Part shown: positions 57,229-64,000 of the stretch, one piece after another
Position numbering within the stretch: position 1 is the stretch's first letter
How the letters are laid out: every line of letters starts with the position of its first letter
Source of the DNA: Lysobacter sp.
GTDB taxonomy: Bacteria; Pseudomonadota; Gammaproteobacteria; Xanthomonadales; Xanthomonadaceae
Direction of reading: 5' to 3'
Assembly (NCBI GenBank): GCA_008015835.1
Contig: SSGH01000013.1
Span: forward strand, 1 to 64,000
DNA length: 64,000 nucleotides
Program-made: the position numbers and the translations under genes
The notes under the pieces: generated by a model
Told to the model about the DNA's origin: nothing
What the model saw: the letters and a program-made list of their open reading frames with translations, nothing else
The model's database searches: none

Positions 57229-58245
57229 TCATCGCGACGGCGCGCGATCCGGAAAGCGACTGGCGTAGGCGGCGAGCAATTCCTGCGCGATCGATGCCGC
57301 AGCGAGCGCGGTGACTTCGGCGTGATCGTAGGGCGGCGAGACTTCCACCACGTCCATGCCGACGATGCACAATCCTGCCAAGCCGCGAATCAAACGCAGG
57401 GCATCGTGCGTGGAGAAACCGCCCACGACCGGCGTTCCCGTGCCCGGCGCGAACGCGGGGTCGAGGAAATCGATGTCGAAGCTGACGTAACACGCGCGAT
57501 CGCCCACACGCTCGCGAATCTCGGCGATGCAAGCGTCGATGCCGTGCGCATGCAGCCAGCGCGCATCGAGCACGCGATAGCCGTGCGTCTCCGGATTCAG
57601 CGTGCGCATCCCGATTTGAATGGAATGCGCGACATCGACGATGCCCGTGTTCGCGGCGTGCCAGAACATCGTGCCGTGATCGATGCGCGCATCGCGGTCG
57701 GCCCACGTGTCGCTGTGCGCGTCGAAATGAATCAACGCCACGGGCCCATGGCGTTCGTGCAGCGCCTGCAAAATCGGATAGGCGACGAAATGATCGCCGC
57801 CCAGCGCCAATGCGGTCACGTCGGCGTCGGCGAAACCGCGAAACGTCTCCCGCAACGTATCGGGTACGCGTTCCGGGCGGCCGTGATCGAAATGCGCGTC
57901 GCCCCAATCGATCACGTTCAAACGTTCGCAAGGATCGAAGCCCCACGCGTAAGGCGCGCACCACGCCAGCGACGCGGATGCGGCGCGAATCGCGCGCGGC
58001 CCCAGCCGCGTGCCCGGACGATTGGTCGTCGCCAGATCGAACGGCACGCCGACCACGGCGACGTCGACGCCGGTCAAATCTTTCGTGTATTTGCGGCGCA
58101 GAAAACTGAGCGCACCGGAATACGTGGGTTCGGCATGCGTGCCGTAAGGCGAAACGCGCGTGAACGCTTGATCGACCGCGTTCGCGTCGGTCGCATGGGG
58201 GTCGGCGGCGGGGGCGGTACCGTTCGTATCGTGGGCGTTGGTCAT
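57229..58245 (-). CDS. speB: Agmatinase
   Basis: A 338-residue ureohydrolase cleaving agmatine to putrescine and urea. The Mn ligands are in LGGDHF, HFDAHSDTW and DIDFLDPAFAPGTGTP. EVSPPYDHAEVTALAAA near the C-terminus is typical of agmatinases. The N-terminus has about 30 extra Asp/Ala/Thr-rich residues. It lies in the polyamine block and provides putrescine for PuuA and SpuC. Guanidinobutyrase activity is an alternative. Confidence 0.9.
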   Translation of the reverse strand: MTNAHDTNGTAPAADPHATDANAVDQAFTRVSPYGTHAEPTYSGALSFLRRKYTKDLTGVDVAVVGVPFDLATTNRPGTRLGPRAIRAASASLAWCAPYAWGFDPCERLNVIDWGDAHFDHGRPERVPDTLRETFRGFADADVTALALGGDHFVAYPILQALHERHGPVALIHFDAHSDTWADRDARIDHGTMFWHAANTGIVDVAHSIQIGMRTLNPETHGYRVLDARWLHAHGIDACIAEIRERVGDRACYVSFDIDFLDPAFAPGTGTPVVGGFSTHDALRLIRGLAGLCIVGMDVVEVSPPYDHAEVTALAAASIAQELLAAYASRFPDRAPSR

Positions 58246-58305
58246 GACATCACCGGTGCGTGCGTCGCTCGTCGTTCGCCGGGACGTGCGAGACCGGATG
58301 TCGGG

Positions 58306-59010
58306 TTAGTCGTCGCGCTCCAACCAGCGTCGAACCAAACCGGGAATCGTGGTGGCGGCGGTACCGCGCAGCCATTCGTAGCCGCGCGGCAGGGCTTCGA
58401 TCTCGGGCGAACACAGCGCTTTCTCCGCGTCGGGCCGCGCGTATTCGGTCAACGATGCGGCGGGGTACACGGTCAGCGATGTACCGACCACCAACACCTT
58501 GTCGGCGTCGGCGACTTCCTCGGCGGCCTCGTCCATCGCGGGCACGGCCTCGCCGAACCAGACGATGTCGGGGCGAAGCTGCGAGCCGTCTTCGCACAGA
58601 TCGCCCATGCGGATCGGCGCAGCGCCGATGTGTCGGCGCAAACGACGCGGGGACGTGCCGCGCGCCCAGGTCAGTTGCCCGTGCAAATGCACGATCCGCG
58701 TCGAACCGGCGCGTTCGTGCAGGTCGTCCACGTTCTGCGTGACGACGACGACCTCGTATTTCGATTCGAGTTCGGCGAGCGCGCGATGCGCGGCGTTGGG
58801 CTGCGCGGCGGCCGCCTGCGCACGACGTTCGTTGTAGAACTCCAGCACCAGCTCCGGATGCTTACGCCAACCGTCCGGGCTGGCGAGTTGGCGCCAATCG
58901 TGATTCCGCCATAGCCCGTTCGCATCGCGAAACGTCGGCAACCCGCTCTCGGCGCTGATGCCGGAGCCGGAGAGGACGACGATTTTCTTGGGTTTCGCGG
59001 AGAGGGTCAT
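58306..59010 (-). CDS. cobB: Sirtuin deacylase, SIRT5-like, without zinc cysteines
   Basis: A 234-residue NAD-dependent protein deacylase. Sirtuin motifs: SGSGISAESGLPTFRD, TQNVDDLHERAG with catalytic His110 in LHG, and VVGTSLTVYPAAS. FYNERR gives Tyr59 and Arg62, the pair that in CobB and SIRT5 binds succinyl/malonyl acid groups. Only two cysteines are present (GDLCEDG, KALCSPE), so the four-Cys zinc site of E. coli CobB is missing; this resembles a Bacteroidetes-type sirtuin subclass. It lies between speB and mmsA on the same strand. Possibly it reverses acyl modification of catabolic enzymes. Confidence 0.9.
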   Translation of the reverse strand: MTLSAKPKKIVVLSGSGISAESGLPTFRDANGLWRNHDWRQLASPDGWRKHPELVLEFYNERRAQAAAAQPNAAHRALAELESKYEVVVVTQNVDDLHERAGSTRIVHLHGQLTWARGTSPRRLRRHIGAAPIRMGDLCEDGSQLRPDIVWFGEAVPAMDEAAEEVADADKVLVVGTSLTVYPAASLTEYARPDAEKALCSPEIEALPRGYEWLRGTAATTIPGLVRRWLERDD

Positions 59011-59033
59011 CGCAGCATCGCAGGGGAGGGCGA

Positions 59034-60518
59034 TCACTTCATCGTGGGCATTACGAATTCGGCGTGGTGCGTGTCCGGCCAACGCGCGGTGATGGTTTTC
59101 AAGCGCGTGTAAAAACGCACACCATCGGGGCCGTGGACGTGCAGCGGGCCGAAAATCGAGCGCTTCCAGCCGCCGAAACTGTGGAACGCCATCGGCACCG
59201 GGATCGGCACGTTCACGCCGACCATCCCGGCCTGCACGCGATGCGCGAACTCCCGCGCCGCGCCGCCGTCGCGGGTGAAGATGGCGGTGCCGTTGCCGTA
59301 TTCGTGTGCGTTCACCAACGCCAGCGCGGTGTCGAAATCGGGCACGCGCACCACGCCCAGCACCGGGCCGAAAATTTCTTCGCGATAGATCCGCATGTCG
59401 GCGGTGACGCGATCGAACAAACAGCCGCCGAGGAAAAAACCGTCGTCGTGACCGTCGACGCGAAGGCCGCGGCCGTCCACCACGAGCTCGGCGCCCTCGT
59501 CGATGCCGGCATCGACGTAGTCGCGCACTTTGTCGCGATGCGCGGCGGTGACGAGCGGACCCATTTCCGGATCGAGACAGCCGGGGCCGATCTTCAACGC
59601 CGCCACTTTCGGCGCGAGTTTCGCCACCAGCGCATCGGCGGTGGCGTCGCCCACGCACACCGCGACCGAGATCGCCATGCAGCGTTCGCCCGCTGAGCCA
59701 TAACCCGCGCCGAGCAAAGCGGAGACCGCGCCGTCGAGGTCGGCGTCGGGCAAGACCACCATATGATTCTTCGCGCCGCCCAGCGCCTGCACGCGCTTGC
59801 CGTTGGCGCTGCCGCGCGCATAGATGTACTCGGCGATCGGCGTGGAGCCGACGAAGCTGATCGCCTGCACGCGCGGCTCATCGAGCAGCGCATCGACCGC
59901 GACTTTATCGCCGTGCACGACGTTGAACACGCCGTCGGGCAGACCCGCTTGTTTCAGCAGTTCGGCCATGAAGATCGACGCCGACGGATCGCGCTCGGAC
60001 GGTTTCAACACGAAGGTATTGCCGCACGCCAGCGCCACCGGGAACATCCACAGCGGCACCATCGCCGGGAAATTGAACGGCGTGATGCCCGCGACCACGC
60101 CCAGCGGCGCGTATTCGGTCCACGAATCGACTTCGCGGCCGACGTTCATCGAATGCTCGCCCTTGAGCAAATGCGGAATGCCGCAGGCGAATTCCACCAC
60201 TTCCAGACCGCGCGTCACTTCGCCGCGCGCATCGGACAGCACTTTGCCGTGCTCGCCGGTGATGATCGCCGCCAAATCGCCGGCATGGCGTTCGATCAGC
60301 TCCTTGAACTTGAACAGCACCCGCGCGCGATTCAGTGGGGTGGTCTCGGCCCATGCGGGAAATGCGGCGGCGGCGGCGTCGACCGCCGCGCGCACATCGT
60401 CGGCGGAAGCGAGCGGTACGCGCTTCGTCGCCGCGCCGGTGGCGGGGTCGAAAATGTTGGCATGGCGATCGCTCGTTTCGAAAAATCTGCCGCCGATGCG
60501 ATGCGGAATTGTCTTCAT
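59034..60518 (-). CDS. mmsA: Methylmalonate/malonate semialdehyde dehydrogenase (CoA-acylating)
   Basis: A 494-residue CoA-dependent aldehyde dehydrogenase. The nucleophile is Cys280 in [11 protein letters not shown]. In place of the usual ELGGK general base it has [16 protein letters not shown], the MmsA signature. GGAGGAG upstream of the ATG is a near-perfect ribosome-binding site. It converts malonate semialdehyde from beta-alanine to acetyl-CoA, or methylmalonate semialdehyde from valine to propionyl-CoA. The omega-transaminase at 61815-63206 supports the beta-alanine role. Confidence 0.93.
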   Translation of the reverse strand: MKTIPHRIGGRFFETSDRHANIFDPATGAATKRVPLASADDVRAAVDAAAAAFPAWAETTPLNRARVLFKFKELIERHAGDLAAIITGEHGKVLSDARGEVTRGLEVVEFACGIPHLLKGEHSMNVGREVDSWTEYAPLGVVAGITPFNFPAMVPLWMFPVALACGNTFVLKPSERDPSASIFMAELLKQAGLPDGVFNVVHGDKVAVDALLDEPRVQAISFVGSTPIAEYIYARGSANGKRVQALGGAKNHMVVLPDADLDGAVSALLGAGYGSAGERCMAISVAVCVGDATADALVAKLAPKVAALKIGPGCLDPEMGPLVTAAHRDKVRDYVDAGIDEGAELVVDGRGLRVDGHDDGFFLGGCLFDRVTADMRIYREEIFGPVLGVVRVPDFDTALALVNAHEYGNGTAIFTRDGGAAREFAHRVQAGMVGVNVPIPVPMAFHSFGGWKRSIFGPLHVHGPDGVRFYTRLKTITARWPDTHHAEFVMPTMK

Positions 60519-60532
60519 GTCGATCTCCTCCG

Positions 60533-60555
60533 GTAGAGCTGGCTTCAGCCCGCTG
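60533..60555. repeat. GTAG-headed REP-like hairpin
   Basis: GTAGAGCTGGCTTCAGCCCG followed by CTG folds AGCTGGCT on AGCCCGCT with one mismatch. The head is the same GTAG as at 26410. It lies just upstream of mmsA. Confidence 0.6.
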
Positions 60556-60609
60556 CGCCCGCTGTTTGGAGGATGCCGGACCGGCGGCGCCCCTCATCCG
60601 CCTTCGGCA

Positions 60610-60636
60610 CCTTCTCCCCGCTGTGCGGGGAGAAGG
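60610..60636. repeat. GC hairpin repeat between mmsA and ald
   Basis: A 12-bp stem (60610-60621 with 60625-60636) with a 3-base loop, arm CCTTCTCCCCGC. It is related to the hairpins at 1089-1178 and is preceded by CCCTCATCCGCCTTCGGCAC, a common intergenic repeat module. No T-run follows. Confidence 0.7.
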
Positions 60637-60652
60637 GAGCAGCAAGAATCAA

Positions 60653-61768
60653 TCAACCCAACGCCTGCGCCGCCGGGATGTAGTCGTAACCCAAATCGCG
60701 AGCGACCGCTTCGTACGTGATCTTGCCTTGGTGCACGTTCAAGCCGTTGAGCAGATTCGGGTCGTCGAGCATCGCTTTCTTCGCGCCCTTATCCGCCAAC
60801 TGCAGGGCGAAGGGCAAGGTGGCGTTGGTCAGCGCGAAGGTGGAGGTGCGAGCGACGCCGCCGGGCATGTTGGCGACGCAGTAGTGGATGATGCCGTCCA
60901 CTTCGTAGGTCGGATTCTGATGGGTGGTGGCTTTCGAGGTCTCGAAGCAGCCGCCCTGGTCGATCGCCACGTCCACCAGCACCGAGCCCGGGCGCATCAG
61001 CTTGAGTTGGTCGCGCGATACGAGCTTCGGCGCGGCGGCGCCGGGAATCAGCACGGCGCCGATCACCAGGTCGGTTTCCGGCAAGCGCTCTTCGATCGCG
61101 TCGTGCGTCGAATAGATCGTCGTCATCTGGTGACCGTACAGTTCGTCGAGATATTTCAGACGGTCGAGCGAACGGTCGAGGATGGTGACGTGCGCGTTCA
61201 TGCCCATCGCCATGCGCGCGGCGTTGATGCCGACCACGCCACCGCCGATCACCAGCACTTCGGCTGGTTTTACCCCAGGCACGCCGCCGAGCAGCACGCC
61301 CGAACCGCCCTGCGCTTTTTCCAGCGCGTGCGCGCCGGCTTGGATCGACATACGACCGGCCACTTCACTCATCGGCGCCAGCAACGGCAGGCCGCCCTTG
61401 CGGTCGGTGACGGTTTCGTAGGCGATGGCGGTGCAGCCGGACTTCACGAGACCGGCGGTTTGGTCGGGATCGGGCGCCAAATGCAGATACGTGTACAGCA
61501 CTTGGCCTTCGCGCAGCATCGCGTATTCGACCGGCTGCGGCTCCTTCACTTTGATGATCATCTCGGCGCGGCGGAAAATCTCTTCCGCGGTATCGACGAT
61601 CTCGGCGCCGGCCTTCTGGTACATCTCGTTGGTCAGGCCGATCGCTTTGCCGCCGTCGCGTTGGATCATCACTTTGTGGCCGTGGGCGACTAATTCGCGC
61701 GCGCCGGCCGGGGTCAACCCGATCCGGTATTCGTGATTTTTGATTTCCTTGGGGACGCCGATCAGCAT
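60653..61768 (-). CDS. ald: Alanine dehydrogenase
   Basis: A 371-residue enzyme interconverting L-alanine and pyruvate with NAD. Family blocks: [33 protein letters not shown], the NAD motif [20 protein letters not shown] (about residues 168-187), and [27 protein letters not shown]. Length is standard. In this block it would oxidise the alanine made by the two pyruvate-dependent transaminases and regenerate their acceptor. Confidence 0.96.
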   Translation of the reverse strand: MLIGVPKEIKNHEYRIGLTPAGARELVAHGHKVMIQRDGGKAIGLTNEMYQKAGAEIVDTAEEIFRRAEMIIKVKEPQPVEYAMLREGQVLYTYLHLAPDPDQTAGLVKSGCTAIAYETVTDRKGGLPLLAPMSEVAGRMSIQAGAHALEKAQGGSGVLLGGVPGVKPAEVLVIGGGVVGINAARMAMGMNAHVTILDRSLDRLKYLDELYGHQMTTIYSTHDAIEERLPETDLVIGAVLIPGAAAPKLVSRDQLKLMRPGSVLVDVAIDQGGCFETSKATTHQNPTYEVDGIIHYCVANMPGGVARTSTFALTNATLPFALQLADKGAKKAMLDDPNLLNGLNVHQGKITYEAVARDLGYDYIPAAQALG

Positions 61769-61814
61769 GACGGGATTCCGGATGAGGTTGGGAGTGTTTT
61801 CGAAACCACGCGCA

Positions 61815-63206
61815 TTAGGCCGTTTCGGCGATCACATGCGCAAGGGTCTGGAAGATGCGGTCGATGTGGGCGCGGTCCAGGATCAACGGCGGCGACAGCG
61901 CGATCACGTCGCCGGTGACGCGGATCAGCAGATTTTCTTGGTGGAAACAGCGCGTGAACACATCGTAAGCGCGCGCGCCCGGCGCGCCGGGGCGGGACGC
62001 CAGTTCGATCGCGCCGATCAACCCGCAGTTGCGCAGATCGATCACGTTCGGCAGGCCGCGCAGCGCATGCAGCGCGTCTTCCCAATACGATTCCAGCTCG
62101 ATGGCGCGCTCGAACAGGCCTTCTTCGGCGTAGGTGTCGAGTGTGGCCAGCGCGGCGGCGCAGGCCAGCGGATGGCCGGAATAGGTGTAGCCGTGGAACA
62201 GTTCGATGACGTTATCCGGGCCGTGCATGAAGGCGTCCTGGATCTTGTCGGACACGAACACCGCGCCCATCGGCACGCAGCCGTTGGTCAGGCCCTTGGC
62301 GGTGGTCATCATGTCCGGCATCACGTCGAAACGCTCGGCGGCGAAGGCTTTGCCGATCCGGCCGAACCCGGTGATCACCTCGTCGAAGATCAGCAGGATG
62401 CCGTGTTTGTCGCAGATCTCGCGCAAGCGTTTCAGATAGCCCTGTGGCGGCAGGACCACGCCCGCGGAACCGGCGACGGGTTCGACGATGACGGCCGCGA
62501 TCGTGCTGGCGTCGTGCAGCAGCACCAAGCGCTCCAGGTCGTCCGCCAGTTCCGCGCCGTGGGCCGGCAGGCCGCGGCTGAACGCATTGCGCTGCAGATC
62601 GAGGGTATGCCGCAAGTGATCCACGCCCGGCAGCAGGCTGCCGAAGAATTTGCGGTTGTTGGGCAGGCCGCCTACCGAAATGCCGCCGAAGCCGACGCCG
62701 TGATAGCCCTTCTCGCGGCCGATCAACCGGGTGCGGTGGCCTTCGCCGCGGGCGCGATGGTAGGCGAGGGCGATCTTCAGCGCGGTGTCGACCGATTCCG
62801 AGCCGGAGTTCGTGAAGAACAGACGATTCAGATGCGGCGGCGCGATCGCGGCCAAGCGCTCGGCCAGGGCGAACGGCAAGGGATGGCCCATCTGGAAGGT
62901 CGGCGCGAAATCGAGCGTTTCGATCTGCTTCTTCACCGCCTCGATGATGCGCGGCCGCGCATGTCCGGCGTTGACGCACCACAGCCCACCGGTGGCGTCG
63001 AGAATCTCGCGGCCGTCGACCGAGCGATAGAACATGCCCGAGGCGCTGGCCAGCAATCGCGGGTTCGCCTTGAACTGTCGATTGGCGGAGAAGGGCATCC
63101 AGAAGGCGTCCATCGAATCGGGCGCCTGAACGGCTTGTCGGCCGTAATGTTCGGCCAGGGCGGCCGCATCGGCGGCGTTCGGACCAATACCGTCGTGATC
63201 GTGCAT
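61815..63206 (-). CDS. Beta-alanine:pyruvate-type omega-transaminase
   Basis: A 463-residue class III PLP aminotransferase. The PLP lysine is in TTAKGLTNG. DAFWMPFSANRQFK at the N-terminus and FYRSVDGREILDATGGLWCVNAGHARP are hallmarks of the omega-amino-acid:pyruvate group. The ATG at 63206 was chosen because GGAG lies 6 bases upstream; an in-frame ATG at 63218 is possible. With mmsA it gives a beta-alanine route to acetyl-CoA. It is divergent from the PuuR-like regulator. Other omega-amino acids or taurine-like substrates are possible. Confidence 0.9.
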   Translation of the reverse strand: MHDHDGIGPNAADAAALAEHYGRQAVQAPDSMDAFWMPFSANRQFKANPRLLASASGMFYRSVDGREILDATGGLWCVNAGHARPRIIEAVKKQIETLDFAPTFQMGHPLPFALAERLAAIAPPHLNRLFFTNSGSESVDTALKIALAYHRARGEGHRTRLIGREKGYHGVGFGGISVGGLPNNRKFFGSLLPGVDHLRHTLDLQRNAFSRGLPAHGAELADDLERLVLLHDASTIAAVIVEPVAGSAGVVLPPQGYLKRLREICDKHGILLIFDEVITGFGRIGKAFAAERFDVMPDMMTTAKGLTNGCVPMGAVFVSDKIQDAFMHGPDNVIELFHGYTYSGHPLACAAALATLDTYAEEGLFERAIELESYWEDALHALRGLPNVIDLRNCGLIGAIELASRPGAPGARAYDVFTRCFHQENLLIRVTGDVIALSPPLILDRAHIDRIFQTLAHVIAETA

Positions 63207-63281
63207 CGGGGGCTCCATGGCGCGTCGGCCTGCGCGGGCCGAACGGAAAGACCGGACGACGCAGCTTAGCGTGTTGAAAAA

Positions 63282-63318
63282 ACTTTACAACATGCCGATT
63301 GCGCGGGCGGTGTAAAGT
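63282..63318. promoter_or_regulatory. Inverted repeat in the transaminase/puuR gap
   Basis: ACTTTACA (63282-63289) and TGTAAAGT (63311-63318) are exact reverse complements, 29 bases apart centre to centre, in the 142-base gap between divergent genes. It is AT-rich against the surroundings and could be a paired operator for the PuuR-like regulator or overlap both promoters. Confidence 0.5.
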
Positions 63319-63348
63319 AAGCCGCATCACCAGAATCGATGGGCAGGC

Positions 63349-63897
63349 ATGGATATCGGCGCACGGCTGCAGTGGGTTCGGAAGTCGAAAGGACTGAGTC
63401 AGCGCGAGCTGGCGAAGCGGGTGGGCGTCACCAACAGCACGATTTCGCTGATCGAACAAAACAAGGTCAGCCCCTCGGTCAGCTCCTTGAAGAAGGTGCT
63501 GGACGGGATTCCGATCTCGCTGGCCGATTTCTTCACGATGGATCTGGCCGCCGGTTCGGTCGACGACCCGTTCTACGCCGCGGCCGAGCAGCCCGACGTG
63601 GGCAATAACGACATCCATTATTTCCTGGTCGGCCAACGACGTCCGCAGCGCCAGATGTGCATCCTGCGCGAGGTGATGCCGCCGGGCACCGACACCGGCG
63701 AGAGCATGCTCAGCCACGACGGCGAGGAGGGCGGCGTGATCGTCTCGGGCCACGTCGAGGTGACCGTCGGCGATCAGGTGCGCGTCCTGCAGCCGGGCGA
63801 CGCCTATTACTTCGAAAGCCGCACCCCGCATCGCTTCCGCAATCTGGGCGAGGACCCCGTGATCATCGTCAGCGCCAATACCCCGGCCACGTTCTGA
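63349..63897 (+). CDS. puuR: PuuR-like XRE-cupin transcription regulator
   Basis: A 182-residue regulator. The N-terminal XRE helix-turn-helix spans about residues 5-60 (LSQRELAKRVGVTNSTISLIEQNKVSPSVSSLKKVL). The C-terminal cupin spans about residues 110-180 (SHDGEEGGVIVSGHVEVTVGDQ, LQPGDAYYFESRTPHRF). It matches the PuuR pattern of putrescine-responsive repressors. It is divergent from the omega-transaminase and precedes another catabolic gene, so it probably controls parts of the polyamine block. Confidence 0.9.
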   Translation: MDIGARLQWVRKSKGLSQRELAKRVGVTNSTISLIEQNKVSPSVSSLKKVLDGIPISLADFFTMDLAAGSVDDPFYAAAEQPDVGNNDIHYFLVGQRRPQRQMCILREVMPPGTDTGESMLSHDGEEGGVIVSGHVEVTVGDQVRVLQPGDAYYFESRTPHRFRNLGEDPVIIVSANTPATF

Positions 63898-63968
63898 CCG
63901 TCGTTCGCCGCTCAGAACGCCGCGAATTCGACGGTCCCAGCCGTCCTGGATTTTTTGGAGACACCCGT

Positions 63969-64000
63969 ATGAACGCACCCCGCACCCGCGACACCTGGCA
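63969..64000 (+). CDS. Truncated gene at window end
   Basis: Only the first ten codons are visible (MNAPRTRDTW). GGAGA lies 8 bases upstream, so the start is sound. In polyamine clusters an aldehyde dehydrogenase of the PuuC type often follows puuR, and puuC is otherwise missing from this set, but ten residues cannot establish identity. Confidence 0.5.
   Translation, partial: MNAPRTRDTW

Noticed and set aside
61740-63269. 509-codon plus-strand ORF opposite the omega-transaminase
   Set aside because: Antisense shadow of a well-supported aminotransferase with clear PLP motifs on the minus strand.

Overview
The window is a GC-rich chromosomal segment of a gammaproteobacterium of the Xanthomonadaceae/Lysobacteraceae type. 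The evidence is the gene order ndk-rlmN-rodZ-yfgM-bamB-der, guaB-guaA, orn, a divergent ppsA/ppsR pair, DUF1244 and DUF1249 families, GTAG-headed REP-like repeats of the kind described in Stenotrophomonas, and GTG starts with 4-base overlaps. No prophage, IS element, integrase, CRISPR array or rRNA operon was seen. The long antisense ORFs are codon-bias shadows.

Layout: (1) 1-4330, a fatty-acid beta-oxidation operon on the minus strand (TetR regulator, FadN-like hydroxyacyl-CoA dehydrogenase/enoyl-CoA hydratase, thiolase cut by the window edge) behind a PsrA-like palindrome. (2) 4446-11035, housekeeping genes ndk, rlmN, rodZ, yfgM-like, bamB and der. (3) 11079-14528, molybdenum cofactor genes mobA, moeA and a rhodanese-MoeB fusion, with a small AT-richer secreted protein between the last two. 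(4) 14566-17860, a DUF2272 protein, an alpha/beta hydrolase, DUF1244, a zinc-ribbon membrane protein and folD. (5) 18052-21664, guaB and guaA separated by a visibly AT-richer poly-gamma-glutamate hydrolase-like gene. (6) 21715-25794, an AcoR-like sigma-54 activator divergent from an aldehyde dehydrogenase and DUF779 gene, with paired TGTCGCA palindromes and a textbook -24/-12 promoter. (7) 25872-35189, tadA, GTAG repeats, DUF2721, orn, a YciI-like protein, EcsC, a small membrane protein, a DUF4242/Crp-Fnr pair, ppsA/ppsR, DUF1249, tRNA-Glu and tRNA-Ala. (8) 35398-38231, copper resistance copAB.

The largest functional block, 38395 to the end, is devoted to polyamine and omega-amino-acid use. 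PotFGHI-type ABC transport imports putrescine or a related polyamine. Agmatinase makes putrescine from agmatine. PuuA-PuuB-PuuD (plus a GS-like paralogue) give the gamma-glutamyl route to GABA, SpuC gives the direct transaminase route, and a Sad-type dehydrogenase can take succinate semialdehyde to succinate. A beta-alanine:pyruvate-type transaminase with MmsA would take beta-alanine to acetyl-CoA. Alanine dehydrogenase can return the alanine made by the two pyruvate-dependent transaminases to pyruvate. A PuuR-like XRE-cupin regulator and a further truncated gene close the window. Embedded in this block are a lone molybdopterin oxidoreductase, an AT-rich orphan gene, a secreted TPR-like protein coupled to a DUF3142 protein, and a SIRT5-like sirtuin lacking the zinc cysteines.

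The most notable observations are the poly-gamma-glutamate hydrolase gene wedged by an ATGA overlap inside guaBA, the complete sigma-54 control region of the aldehyde dehydrogenase, the repeated pattern of single AT-rich genes inserted downstream of conserved genes, and the size of the polyamine cluster. I did not find a clearly undescribed defence or mobile system.
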